A stretch of 64,000 bases of DNA from Macrostomum hystrix (GCA_950097015.1 CATNEN010000001.1:10996001-11060000), one strand, 5' to 3'. Shown: positions 42,460-53,827, numbered from the stretch's first letter. Notes: a model not told the origin generated them from the sequence alone. Translations and numbers: made by a program.

Positions 42460-42610
42460 TAGGTGCCCACAAGCTCCAATTTAAGTTTATAACTCTGGCT
42501 ACAATAGTAATTAAGTAGTGCGTGTGGTGCGAAACGCATGCAGTTAAGGCCAAGCGTGGCACCAATTGTTGGTTTCTTGAATTTTCCTAAACGACAATAG
42601 GTGCCCAAAA
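42460..42610. repeat. 140-bp unit, third copy
   Basis: Same orientation as the pair at 41331-41625, with several substitutions and a break into CTCTCTCTGTCACC-type sequence after AGGTGCCCAAAAGCTC. Confidence 0.85.
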
Positions 42611-44123
42611 GCTCTCTCTGTCACCTCACCCTCTCCTCTCTGTGCCCTCACTCTCTCCTCTCTGTGCCCTCACTCTCTCCTCTCTTAAACGCGTTTAGAA
42701 CTTCCGAACTCTCTTCTCTCACTCCGCTGCTCGTTTGCAAGGGAGCACGACCATTGAAGAAATTGCATGACTACCAGGGAAAACTGAATAAGTTAGTCAT
42801 CGGAACATATTCTGAACAGTTTGACTCTAGCTCTCCTCTGACCATTGCTGCCACACCTGGGCTAAATTACTCTAGCTAAGTGTAATGACTATAGGTGAGT
42901 CAAATACATGCACAAGTAGGATTGCAGGCAAGCAGACACAAAAGGTATACACACGCATATGAGCATTGACACTTGTATGTATATGAACGCATATGAAGCA
43001 ATTATGAAGTCAGATTGGCCGAGTTCGCATTACAACAAAACGCCTTGGACGACTGGAGGGAATGGAAAAATGACATTAGATAAGGCTAAAGGCGTAGAAG
43101 TGCGTAGCCACGAACCTTTAATTGTGCAAATATTTCTAAAAGCTAAAATAGCGTTAGCAAGATGCTTCTTCAAAGATTGGCCACAATGGTCGAAAGACCA
43201 GAAGCACCACCAAAAAAATGGAATGGATCGTCATTTCCATTGTATTGAATGCTTGCGCACGTCATGTTGACATCGCGCACGTCATCATGTTGACATCAGA
43301 ATTGTAGCTTAAAGCTGCAGCGGAGCGTTGATTACAGCTGTAGTCTTAGGCCCCAGGCACCTGTGGATTTAAATCAACTGAATGAGCACTCGTAGGTTGA
43401 CCAGCTGCTGGAAGAGCCGGCGATATTTCGTTGGCAGGAGTACCGCAAGTTTTACCACCAACAGCGATGTTGCGTAGCTCGTCAATGAAACTTAATGCAG
43501 CAAGGTTAGTAGCTTTGAAGTCCTCAGTCGTGATGATGATTCTATCGCCTCCTCTTTTCCCGCGATTGTGAATGAGCATGTGCGTATCGAAGCCCGAAGT
43601 GATAGTAGATCAATATGGACAGAGATAAATAATCGGAGAAAACTCCAGCTTATGTTGTAGGCGACAGTAGCGAAGGTTGGCGTCGATTCGCTTTTCAGAT
43701 AGGTACGGATGAGCTCGGCGGCAATGCTGTTTAAAACCTGATGCCCTGCCACTCCAGTGGCACTGAAGACACGTAATCGCGGCGTGAATGTTGGGGGTGT
43801 CATCAACTTTCAATGAAAGTGATGCTGGCCTGAAATTTATTCGAGATTGAAGTTTGAAACGTTGACAATTAAAGCTTGACCCTAAATGAAGCCGTGAACG
43901 CTAATAACGACATTGATCTACTATGCATATAATTGTATAAAGCAGGCAGTCTATTCTCAAATGCACATCTATCTCCATTTGTCCTAGCTGTTCCCTGCAC
44001 AGCCAACTAATGAGCAGAAAGAAAGCGCATCCAAAAAACAAGCAATGAAAAAATGGAAACGCGAAACACTGTTAAGGAGCCCCTCCATTTATTTGACAGA
44101 CAATGAAACTGTGAGCTATATAA
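42611..44123. other. Spacer, no gene supported
   Basis: A pyrimidine-rich array of CTCACTCTCTCCTCTCTGTGCC lies at 42620-42690. A minus-strand frame at 43610-43813 has one C2H2-like motif (CLQCHWSGRASGFKQHCRRAH); alone this is too weak to call a gene. Confidence 0.45.
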
Positions 44124-44148
44124 TCTATATATATAAAAGTGAAAACTC

Positions 44149-44152
44149 TGTC

Positions 44153-44183
<31 letters not shown>
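44149..44183. repeat. (TG)n microsatellite inside the Helitron end
   Basis: CTGTCTGTCTG followed by about 14 TG repeats. Confidence 0.97.
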
Positions 44184-44184
<1 letters not shown>

Positions 44185-44726
44185 CAACCTTTTGTCTTTA
44201 TAGACGCCGAAACCGCTGAACCAAATCGCACCAAACTTTGCACATACCTTAAACCACCTACGCTGAGTGCAATAGGCTACTCAAATTCCCGAAAAATCAT
44301 TTCCTTCCTGCTCAAAAGTGCAAAAAACTGCTCAAAAATCGTCAAAAAATCACTCAATTCGACATATCGTCGCCCCACTTTGTCAGATTTTCTCCAAATT
44401 TGATCCACTTACACTTTACATGTTTTCCAACAATGCTGTCAATTTTGAACATCTCTACTCAATCCAGAGCAAAGCTGCATCATCTCAAAGTGAGTCACTT
44501 TTTGTTTTCCGAGGACAGCCACCCCAACTCCCCTCCGCCACTCTGCGGGCCAAATTTTATAACAGCCACCCCCTCCCTTCCCCGGGCGCCGAAGCCCCAG
44601 ACTGTACATTGTATTTCAAGCCGTGAATGTACACAGCCCAAACCCCTAGACTGTCTACTGGCCCCCAAGCAGCACTGAGACTGAGTGCGGTGAGTGCGGT
44701 GGCGTCCCAGTGCGCAGGGCTCTCCG

Positions 44727-45389
44727 GTTTATATTTCTCTCCAGCCAGCCTATTTCTCTCGATATGCTGACGTTGACTGGCTGTCAGAGAGGGCAATTCT
44801 GTGTCCTAGAAATGATGCCGCCAACGAAATTAACTACCAACTGCTTCAGGAGTTGCCAGGTGCAGTTTTCACCTACAAGTCAATTGATACAACGTTGACT
44901 GATGACACCGCTGTGGAGTATCCTGTTGAGTTTCTGAACTCTCTAGATCCTCCTGGAACTCCATCGCACAACTTGCAGCTGAAAGTTGGGGCACCAATTA
45001 TGCTCCTCCGCAACCTGAATGCGCCAAGGCTGTGTAACGGCACCAGACTGATAGTCAGGCGGCTCTTCCCACATGTGATTGAGGCCACGATAATGACTGG
45101 ATCTGGCAGAAGAGAGTCTGTGTTCGTTCCCCGGATTCCAATTATCCCCACGGACCTGCCATTTCAGTTCAAGCGACTGCAGTTCCCTGTGAGAGTGTGC
45201 TTTGCGATGACTATTAACAAGGCTCAGGGACAGTCGCTGAAGGTGGCTGGCATCAACCTGGAGACTCCGTGCTTCTCGCATGGGCAGCTTTATGTCGCCT
45301 GCTCCCGTGTTGGAACTCCAGCTGGCCTATTCATTTTCGCACCAAGGGGAAGAACGAAGAATGTGGTGTATCCCCAGGCCTTGAGATGA
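44727..45389 (+). pseudogene. Helitron Pif1-type helicase, C-terminal fragment
   Basis: From YFSRYADVDWLSERAILCP to the stop at 45389 the frame matches the C-terminal third of Helitron Pif1-like helicases: RNDAANEINYQLLQ, LKVGAPIMLLRNLN, LCNGTRLIV, FAMTINKAQGQSL (helicase motif V/VI region) and HGQLYVACSRV. The Walker A/B motifs and Rep nuclease are absent. The first ~11 codons of the open frame are not helicase-like. It cannot work alone. Confidence 0.85.
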
Positions 45390-45541
45390 CTCGCAAGCAA
45401 TTAATAGAAAAGTAGTCACGAATTGACCTTGACCTGTCTAACTCTGAACTCTGAAACAGTTTAATTTTGTTTCTTTGACATTGTTATTGTTATGTCATGG
45501 CTATTTTCTTTATGTCTACGCGTGTACATGCATACTGTATA

Positions 45542-45801
45542 CAGAGGCAGATTTAGGGGGTCGGGGGGGCAGTCGCCCCCCTAAATTTTAATCATGGGAA
45601 TAAGATGCCCCCACCAGGGGCGCCAGTCGCAGCACTGGCGCCCCTTTTCGGCCGCTGGCGCCCCTTTTTCAGCCGCTGGCTCCCGTTTTTCAGCCGCTGG
45701 CGCCTTTTCTTGGCTCCTGGCGCCCTTTTTCGGCCCTCTGTGATTCTCATGGCGCTCCCCTGACAGACCGCCCCAAAACAAAATTCCTGGATCTGCCACT
45801 G
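45542..45801. mobile_element. hAT-type non-autonomous transposon (MITE), 260 bp
   Basis: Ends CAGAGGCAGATTTAGG and, on the other strand, CAGTGGCAGATCCAGG form imperfect 16-bp terminal inverted repeats. A perfect 8-bp target duplication ACTGTATA lies at 45534-45541 and 45802-45809, the length known for hAT. It holds no gene. Inside, a ~21-bp GC-rich unit (CAGCCGCTGGCGCCCCTTTTT) repeats about five times (45620-45735), and a GGGGGGCAGTCGCCCCCC hairpin lies near 45564-45582. Confidence 0.9.
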
Positions 45802-45809
45802 ACTGTATA

Positions 45810-46189
45810 GAGGAGTGGCTAAGAGACATGTTTCTAAAGAAGTAATCAAGAGGGGGCTGTTTGGACAAACTTTTCACTTCTTTTTTACTTAAAACGCCCT
45901 TAAACAAACTCTTCACTTTTCATTAATGCAGTAAATAAATAAATGGTGACCTTCACTATAAAGTTAATACAGAGACGTGAATTGCTTACTGCTTTGCTTT
46001 AAATTTCTGCCCCAAAAACAACGGGCAAAAAAAGCTAGTAATAATAATAAAACGGAATTGAACGGAAAAGCTGATAAATGAACGACACAGCACACAAAAG
46101 TAGGTGCAGAGTGAATTTACAAGGCAGCGCTTGACTTCAATTAAAAGCACAAGTAAAGGTGGAATTATTAGTACACTGGTTGGATACTT
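45810..46189. other. Spacer 3' of the KDZ transposase
   Basis: No gene or clear transposon end found. Confidence 0.4.
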
Positions 46190-48624
46190 AATCGGAGTCG
46201 CTATCAGAAGACCCCGAATCTTCTGAAGCAACCGCTTCATTAGCGCTCTGACTCAGCGTGCTTAAAGAGAACTTATTCGCAAGATATTTTACAGCATCAG
46301 TCACGCTTTTACTTGAAACATCTTCAAGCAGTCTTCTAAACAAATCCCGAAATTGAGCGGCTAAGCCCGGCTGATTCGCTAAGTCATCACAGAGGCTCTG
46401 CAAATTAACCAGAAGGTCAACCCACTCATCTGAAATAATATGCGCTTCTTTTAGGCGTTTATATTTGTTACTGACGTCTATAGCCCGCTGACGAAATCGG
46501 ATGGAAAGGTCGGTTCCAGACAAATGTTCATATTTCGCACTACGCGGCTTTTTATATTCATCGAAAAAGCTCTGTCTTCAATTCGAAGACGAGCGTAGAG
46601 TTTCTTCATGTCGGATGCATAACTTTTAACCTTTCGCAAGCACATTCTGGTTTGACTTTGGCCAACCGACTTACCAACCTGTTTACTCCAATGATCTCTG
46701 TGCACTGCAAGAGCGCGTAGCTCACATAGGATATCATCTTCCGAGTTGTGTACAGCTACTCGGAGGGAATCTTCATACCATTGGGAGCCTAAATCCAAAA
46801 TTTCATCCTCAGAGATGACCAGACTGTCATTTAGGACCCCCGAGTGCTGCAAAATCGCAGACTGGCTTTGTAGCTCTTTTAGCTCACTTAGAATGCTTTT
46901 TCCCGCACCTACCATAAGCTTAATACGTTGTGTAAACCACCCAGAAGCGCTAAGAAGCTGTTGTGCATTAAAGAAGTATAGAATATGCGCCATGTATTGC
47001 GCTCGTCGGGCTTTTCGCGTGTACTTTAAAGACATACCGAACGGCCTGAGTTGAGACCAGGCTCGCTCAGTATTCTCTCCATCGCATAGACCTGCGCCTG
47101 GAGTAACGCGAACAGAAAACTTTTTTTGACAACTGGGCAGGTGACCAAGAGCATGAAAAGCGTTTATTGCACAGCTACTCGCTTAAATGTTGGCACCAGA
47201 CTTCGCAATAGCGGACGTTACCCGGCTGGATACGCGACAGCCTGTGAATTGGGATAAAGAGTAGATCATGTTGTCATATTACTGTACACAAGCAACAGTA
47301 TTTCATATATTGTATGCATTTTATAAAATAATAATAAACTTACCCACGTCATATACGACAAGTAATTCCTTAGACACTGACGTTTCCAGAAAGTGTTCAA
47401 GGCACTGTTCCAGGTAGCAAAACTTTTCTCCACCAGTTGTGATATTTGAGCCACACAAAAGGCGATTGTGACGACAGAATAATCCAAAGAAACCCGTGAC
47501 ATCATGTCTCTGCTCACGACTTAATGGTTCATGAGCACCGGCCTTCCAATTAGGACAATTCTGTTCCTCTGCTCGATTTTTTGGCACATCCGCTTTAATA
47601 TCTACATAGACAAGCGGCGTAGGTAATGGACGACCATCTGATGGTATTTCCAGTTGTGTACGCCCCCTGGCTTTAAAGCGCTGCCAACCAAATAGAGCAT
47701 CTGCACAGACAACAGTTTTGCGCACAGCGTGATTATCTGGACAGAGAAGACAATTATTTGGCCATTTTGCTGAGGCCATTTGCAGGTGGCGAAACCGCAG
47801 CAAAACATCATGTCGTTGAATGCGTTGATAAGTGCTTTTTACAAGAGCCAAATTATATGTACCTTGTCCCAGAGTTGGCCCAATGAGCAGTGTACTGACC
47901 GCTCTGTGAACAGGCAACTGCCCAGTCATACAAAAACTGTCTAGCAGGGACAAAAAGATAAAAGAAAAGAATGCATACTCATCTGAATCAGGCTTTGACC
48001 CTTCGCAACAAGGGAAGAACCCATTGCATTGGGAAAGGAGTGCACCAATAAGATCACAGGAGTCGCAGGTAATAAAAATGACCTTTACGCTTCCAGCCAG
48101 ATCTATAAGGTCAACTTTTGTAGCCGCACAGACATTTAGATTCAATTTACTAGAAGCGCAGCAAAACATTTCAAAAGCATCGTGAGTAGCATCCAGTTCC
48201 TGAAACATTAGACTCTCCTTATTCCATATGAGAAACTTGTGGGCTGAAAACTTTTTATGCGTCTCATTCTTACAGCTGGCACATAAGCTAAGTCGACAAG
48301 TAACACATCGATACACACCTTCGTGCTCATAGCTCACAGATTTAAGAGAAAATGCTTCTCGTAACTGCCTCTGTATTTCTCAGCAAAGCTGTCAAAATCT
48401 ACCCATTCAACATCTTCTACTGGAGGAGCAAAATACTCAGGCATACCGACATCGTTCTCGGTGCTAGCTTCCACTGGAACAGGAGTAGTTTCGGACACAG
48501 GATGCCGAGATGTTGAGCCTCGATTTCGGCCGCTAATGATTGTCTTAATCTTTCTGGGTCGCCCACGACAGCCAGTATACAGTGTAGCTTTGACAACACG
48601 CTTCAGTTCAATGCCGCGATACAT
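46190..48624 (-). pseudogene. KDZ/Zisupton-superfamily transposase, two exons, frame-broken
   Basis: The KDZ (Kyakuja-Dileera-Zisupton) pattern is clear. Exon 1 (47344-48624) carries a Cys-rich CxC region (YRCVTCRLSLCASC), first catalytic Asp in CADALFGWQRFKARG (47699-47701), then DVTGFFGLFCRHN and VVYDVG with the second Asp. It ends at GTGG/GTAAGT (47343). Exon 2 starts at 47241 after TTCACAG and completes the Gly codon; it contains FHALGHLPSC and DGENTERAWSQLR, with the third catalytic residue Glu at 47075-47077. Breaks: a frame shift near 48335 between two overlapping frames, an in-frame TAA (47183-47185), and a frame shift near 46505. The C-terminus (46190-46523) is acidic. The triad is complete, so inactivation looks recent. 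No terminal repeats identified. Confidence 0.8.
47242..47343 (-). other. Intron in the KDZ transposase gene
   Basis: 102-bp GT-AG intron (GTAAGT ... CCCAATTCACAG) splitting the Gly codon of the YDVG motif. Homology continues on both sides in the same reading frame, which supports it. Confidence 0.75.
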
Positions 48625-49922
48625 TGTCTGGAAATGAGAAAGTAATTTATAAGCATTGCTCCACAGTATTTAATATTGTAGACAGACAACTGTTTTCTAT
48701 TTATTACTATAAAGTTTTATATATTCTACAAGAAATCATAGCACTTATATTCCACATATATTCCTACAAGTATTGTGGTCATGTAACTACAGTCTGTGGA
48801 GATTGCAGAGCTGCACTTGGGCATCATTTCTATACACTTACTTGCTTGAATATAAAGAACTGAACATTTACATAAAAATTTGAACATGAATCTCTTTTTC
48901 TCACTCTCACGAATTAACACATTCTGTCACCCATGGACTCCATGGAATGTGACAAAGATTGGCAGCACTCGGGGTAGCAGTTTGCTCAGCTTCGCCAGGG
49001 CCAGACTGACATGCTGCAGTGTCCAGATGCAGCTATTCTGCCAGACACACTGCAGTGTCCAGCTGCAGTTGTTCTGCCTAGATGATCAGCCTGTTTGATA
49101 GTGATACCAGATGGACTTCTCTAATCCTCCAATGGATTGCCACTAATCTCAGTCTACTACCCTCTCAAGTGATTGTTTTAAAGAGTGATTGATTGATATA
49201 TATACTGACCTTAAGTTCAAGGTCCACTGGAAAGAAGCCTTTATGTGCAAGGAGTATGCATTAGTTTTTTGAGATCTTGCCCTATTAGCTATTTACTTTA
49301 TTTACTATTTACTAAAGCCTACTTGAATCAATGTTAAAGTTACTTATATTGGTAGTGCATGTCACATATTACATTGTTTATTATTTCTTTCTGGCACAAA
49401 GAGCCACCATTTTAACTCTGGAAGTAGGCTAGGAGGCTAGGTCTAAAGACTCACCAGTTCAACCAAATAAAATTTGTGACTGTTGCTTCATAAAAAGTTG
49501 CAGAGCTTGGTACACTGTTAAGCAAAAAATGCAAAGAAACTAGCAGCAGAACTTAACAAATAAAAGTGAATATTATAGTCAGACAACTGTTTCTAATTTA
49601 ATACACACTGGCACAAGCTCTAACAAAATTTTGGATTTTGTTGGATTTAATACACACGATGTAACCAACTGTAGAATCAACCACTTTTGCTCCATTTACC
49701 TATCTTTAATTTAAACTAAATATGAGTAAATGCCCATAGGCACTAACTATAGTACTGGCTTACTGTCTAGTTAACTAGTTTCTAACCTACCAAAGGCCTG
49801 CCAAAGATAGTCAGATAATATTTCCTATTCAATACTAGCAATCTGGAGTGTTATATTAAATCATACTTAACTTAACTTAAATCACAGCTAACTTACCGTC
49901 TGACAAGACGCTTAAGCGGCAT
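48625..49922. other. AT-rich spacer, no gene seen
   Basis: Contains a tandem pair near 49010-49075 (CAGTGTCCAG.TGCAG.T.TTCTGCC). Ends near the 37-bp direct repeat copy at 49659-49695. Confidence 0.5.
49659..49695 (+). repeat. 37-bp exact direct repeat, copy 1
   Basis: ATGTAACCAACTGTAGAATC and the following bases to CTCCAT are identical to 50922-50958. Confidence 0.92.
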
Positions 49923-50860
49923 ATGGGTGCTCTCGGCAATTGTGGAACCGATGGCGACTGCCGGGCAGCAGTCAGGGAGTACTTTGAACAGTTTTCATCA
50001 TCTCAGCACTGCTGCTCTGGTCTTTACGATGAAGCGTGTTCAGCCGTCGCTGCGCGTCAGTGGCTGTCACACTATTTGTTGCTCCGAAGACGCTCCACTG
50101 TTACTTGCATGGACTGTTTTAGCACTAATGGTGAAGCCTTTCAAGGAAGCATCTGCTTTTGTTGCAATGCTTATCCCTGTGTACAGCTTGCAGTCAGAAT
50201 TTCTTAAGAATCAAGTGGTGCATCTGATTAAAATATTTAACCAGAACCCGTGACAACCATTTTATAAATCGGAACTTCTTCCAGTCTATTAGCGACACTA
50301 GCAGTGTTCCTTGGCGAGCTTAGAATCCAGCGGATCCTAGTCAGCCATTATTTCTTCTGACGACTAAAAAATATCCACAATAACTGGTTGACACAGTCTA
50401 ATGGGGAATTCGACTTCCAACCAGAGGCTGGTGGCCACGTATATAGAGCCAAATGGAGTGACATGTTCAAATTAAGGAAGCCTCTCGTGGCCAACTTCGC
50501 TCAATTTAGTCGCCTGTCATCATTCTCTTCTCAAGAGACAGAATGTGTCTCTTGCTTTAGCGGTTTTTATTGATAAGACCACCGCTGCCCTACGACTGAG
50601 CGGCCTAACCGACACAGCAGAATTTATTGACTTAGTAATTAGTAATTTCTGGGCGATTGTGAACGTCAAATCTCCGGAATATCACATTCAGCTGAACGAC
50701 GCAAGGCGTGCCAATTTCGACAGTTAATTCACCGAGTCTAGCGAAGCTGCGCACTTTCGCTGACATGATCGAACGAATGTCGGTTGGGAGAGGAGCAAAC
50801 CGGTCTAGATATCTCACCACCGAAACCCGCAATGTGATTGCCAGACGCTACACGGCTTAG
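49923..50860 (+). pseudogene. P-element/THAP9-like transposase, central part, frame-broken
   Basis: Fragments in several frames match P-element transposases: LQSEFLKNQVVHLIKIFN (RNase-H-like region, near 50190), NGEFDFQPEAGGHVYRAKWS (50400-50460), VSLALAVFIDKTTAALRLSG, TAEFIDLVISNFWAIVNVKSP (to 50690), and SRYLTTETRNVIARRY (50800-50855). Stops and frame changes near 50250 and 50530 make it inactive. The N-terminal THAP zinc finger was not found. A further piece lies at 52096-52250. Confidence 0.65.
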
Positions 50861-50921
50861 TTCAACTGAGTCAGCATTTATTACCTATATCCAATTTAAA
50901 TACGTCCTACTAAGTTCTCTA

Positions 50922-50958
50922 ATGTAACCAACTGTAGAATCAACCACTTTTGCTCCAT
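50922..50958 (+). repeat. 37-bp exact direct repeat, copy 2
   Basis: Identical to 49659-49695. The pair brackets most of the central P-element-like fragment. Too long for a P-element target duplication (8 bp, known). Confidence 0.92.
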
Positions 50959-52095
50959 AACATAGGGATACTCCACTAAAATGTTTTGGTGCGCCTTTAC
51001 GGATTCACGCCACTGCAACAGATAGTGGTTTTGAGGGTAAATGTACTTTTGCAGCCCAGTCTGTTTGTTAGATTTGCGTTTGATCGAGCTGTTTTTCGTC
51101 CGAAAGTCACGGGTTGATCGACCCAGTTTTTCAAGTGCCTTGCACCCACCCATATCGATTTATTGCATGCGTACATTTAAACATTTAACATCAGACCCCA
51201 CACACCTCAAGCTAAAGGCTAAATATAATACCATGGAGTTCCTTGGAGTTCTCCCCACGTGAGTTTCGACTATAGCAAATAGTGCACCAAATCGTGCGTC
51301 TTTTGACAAAGCCTAATAAACAGATGGACGATCATAGGCCACCATACAGTGGCTATATTAAAAGACGCTTCTTCTAATGACCAAGTATAAACCTTAATGG
51401 GTGTGGCGTCTCCCCAGTCCACGGACTGAATAGCCTTACACAGCCTTCAGTTGCGTCGGGCAATAGCTGCGGCTGTGCTATTGGGTGCATATCTCGTCCA
51501 ATTTGGGCAGCTGCATTTAATTATTTTTTAATCATTAATACAGTAGTAATGTACACACTATTGTGCGCTGGCGCGCAGTAGTGTGTTTTAATCGGGATGA
51601 TGTACATCTTTGTGTGCTGTGCGCTGCCAGTCGGCCTTTTACTCTTACCGCGTTTCGCGCGGGTTTTAGCCCCTCCCCCCTCTGCGGGGGTTTTTAAGTC
51701 CGATCGCTACCTATTGCAACCTATCGCCTGCGCGTAAATTTTTTTTTAATTTAAACTCGCAAAATGCAAAAAATAAATTCGAAAGCATGCAAGGGCCTTC
51801 TTCTTCGCCCGCTCGTTCTCCGCCAACCGCTTCGCCTTTGTGTCATCTGGATTAATATTTTTTCTTTCCACTCACTGCTTTATAGGGACTAATTGTCGTC
51901 TTCGAAAATTTATTGCACAATCAGGCAAACTGCAAACCGATAGAATAGAGGGCGAGTTAAGACAGAGTCACTGAGGGTGTTAGAATATTTCCATGTATCA
52001 GATTCTGTCAAGTTCTTGCATCCGGATGATGTAACTTTACAGCCAGTTGACAGACTCGAGAAATTCCACTAAAGGCTCCGTGTTGTTCGGCTTCC
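50959..52095. other. Insertion or spacer splitting the P-like transposase
   Basis: No recognised coding sequence. A minus-strand 85-codon frame at 50896-51153 (starting MGGCKALEKLGRS) has no known motif. A cluster of hairpins lies at 51551-51700. Confidence 0.4.
51551..51584. repeat. Imperfect hairpin CACACTATTGTGCGC / GCGCGCAGTAGTGTG
   Basis: Two arms pair at 13 of 15 positions around a very short loop. Two more GC-rich hairpins follow within 120 bp (CCGCG...CGCGG near 51648-51662; CCCCC...GGGGG followed by TTTTT near 51672-51695). Confidence 0.65.
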
Positions 52096-52566
52096 ATGAC
52101 GAAAGCTGACTGCCCATTTGAAAATTTGCCTGAACGCTATTGTAGTCCCACCGATAATAAAAAAGCCGGCATTTATTACATCTGCGGTTACGTAGCTGCC
52201 AAAGAGCAACTGTCTGCGCCAACTGATCTGTGCGCAACACCTGAAAATAGCGAGTCTACATCGCTTTTGTCGGGGGAAAGTTGCGCAATCCACCTGTGTG
52301 ACTCGTAGTTTTTGTATGCTTTTCCTATGCGTTATTTAGCGCTTCCAAGCCTGCCTGTTCAAACTACTGCATCTCAATTTTTCCTGTTCTTTTTTTATTA
52401 CTTCCTTGATGTCGATATTCTTGCTGACCTACGCAAAAGAATATCTAGGCGCCTTGCAAATGCATTTACAAAAGGACATGAAGGAGAAGCAGCCAGACAA
52501 TCTACGTTGAGTCAACATTTGTTGAGGCACCTACCTGTTGAACACTTTTACAAGTCATGTTCGTAA
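52096..52566 (+). pseudogene. P-element/THAP9-like transposase, C-terminal remnant
   Basis: KKAGIYYICGYVAAKE (52157-52205) matches the tyrosine/glycine-rich motif near the C-terminus of P-element-like transposases (YxxGYVxxK). A later frame (to 52566) is rich in basic helical residues (DLRKRISRRLANAFTKGHEG) and could be its tail. Separated from the central part by about 1.2 kb. Confidence 0.45.
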
Positions 52567-52764
52567 TTTATGCGTTTTGTGGCTTGATGATTTTAAGTAG
52601 CACACTGATTACAATGCAACTTCCAGCTTTGCATTTCCAGAAACGGCCAAATCCTAACACATTTTACTTGTGTATTAAACATGAGACTTAGGATAGCCTA
52701 TAGACTCAAGTCTAAAACAAGTTCCTCTTTTTTATACATCTGTTTCAATTCCAAATCTGTCGTA

Positions 52765-52836
52765 TCTATAGATATCTACAGACATCTATATCTTGCATCC
52801 GTTTTGTTTTATTTTATATCTGTAGATATCTATAGA
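52765..52836. repeat. Perfect 18-bp inverted repeat with 36-bp loop
   Basis: TCTATAGATATCTACAGA at 52765-52782 and its exact reverse complement at 52819-52836. Each arm is itself partly palindromic (AGATATCT). Confidence 0.9.
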
Positions 52837-52900
52837 CGTTGCCACGTTACCTGTTCTCTTCGTGCTTTTTCTCTTTCTGCTCTTAATCCCTGCAGATTCT

Positions 52901-53827
52901 AGTGTTCTATTGTTTTAATATTCTCTCGTTTTCGAGGGCTCGTACGTTTTACAGTATGTTGCACTTAACTGCAATTAACTCATGTTAAGCTGACATGAAC
53001 TGAAACTGGGCTGGAATGATTATTTATTGCAATCAAGAGGCTGTGCCATATCCAGATTGCAAGGGGAGTGAATCTATATAACGTGGAGGGAGCAGTTTGG
53101 AAGGCTAATTGTGACTTAGTAAAGTAAAATGATGACCAGCATCTGTCAGCATCTAGGTTGGTCTCAAATGTGCATCTGAATGGTCTCTACCATTGTAGTA
53201 TCAGACAACTTGAATCTGATACTAGCGCCAACGAGTCCGAGACGACGAAGGACGAACGCAGACTAACACAGTCGAGATGCTAATTCACGCACATTCACAA
53301 GGGTTCAATTTCTTCGGGCGCAATATCGAAAAAAAGAAGTCTGTTAATACTTTGAGTCGATAGGTCAGTAAAAACAAAACATGTCGGCCTTGCCTCGGGC
53401 CTTTCTGAATATTATATTATTTGAAAGGCTAGGGCAGAAAGGGGGGTCGACAGCGAGGAGAGACAAATGAGGGTATGAAAACCCTGGGGGGATGTACAAT
53501 GGGGTTAACAGGCGATAACGCGCGCAGGGGGAAGGAAAACAAAGTTGGTGCTGACGCTAGACTGGAGGGAGACAGAGATGAAAGGGACACAAGGGAAAAT
53601 CGATAATAGATAGAAAGGGCGGGGCTGGCAGATAAACGGGTAAGAAAAAATAATATATTACCACACGGGTGAACAGAGAACAGGATTGGCTAATAATAAC
53701 TCACGATTTTCGCGACATTTTATTTACAAGGAACGCACCCTCTACCCTTAATCGCTATAAGCAAGACGTACTTCTCTAATCAAACGTAAGCAACTAACCT
53801 TGCATAACAAACCTTACTTCTATAACC
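52901..53827. other. Spacer before the unrecognised 54-kb coding region
   Basis: No gene supported. A GGGGTCGACAGCGAGGAGAG-type purine-rich segment lies at 53435-53600. Confidence 0.4.

Larger units (their letters stand above)
44124..45389 (+). mobile_element. Helitron remnant: 5' terminus plus helicase 3' part
   Basis: TCTATATATATAAAAG directly follows an A at 44123, matching Helitron 5' ends (known: TC start, insertion between A and T). A TG microsatellite and the phrase CGCCGAAACCGCTGAACC follow, as in many animal Helitrons. About 550 bp later comes the C-terminal helicase frame. The Rep domain and most of the helicase are missing, so it is an internal deletion derivative. No 3' hairpin plus CTRR end was found before or after the hAT insertion. 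Confidence 0.65.

Noticed and set aside
43610-43813. Possible C2H2 zinc finger on the minus strand
   Set aside because: A single finger in a short frame, with no neighbouring fingers or domain; likely chance.
50923-50958. 37-bp repeat as a transposon target duplication
   Set aside because: Far too long; P-like elements make about 8-bp duplications.
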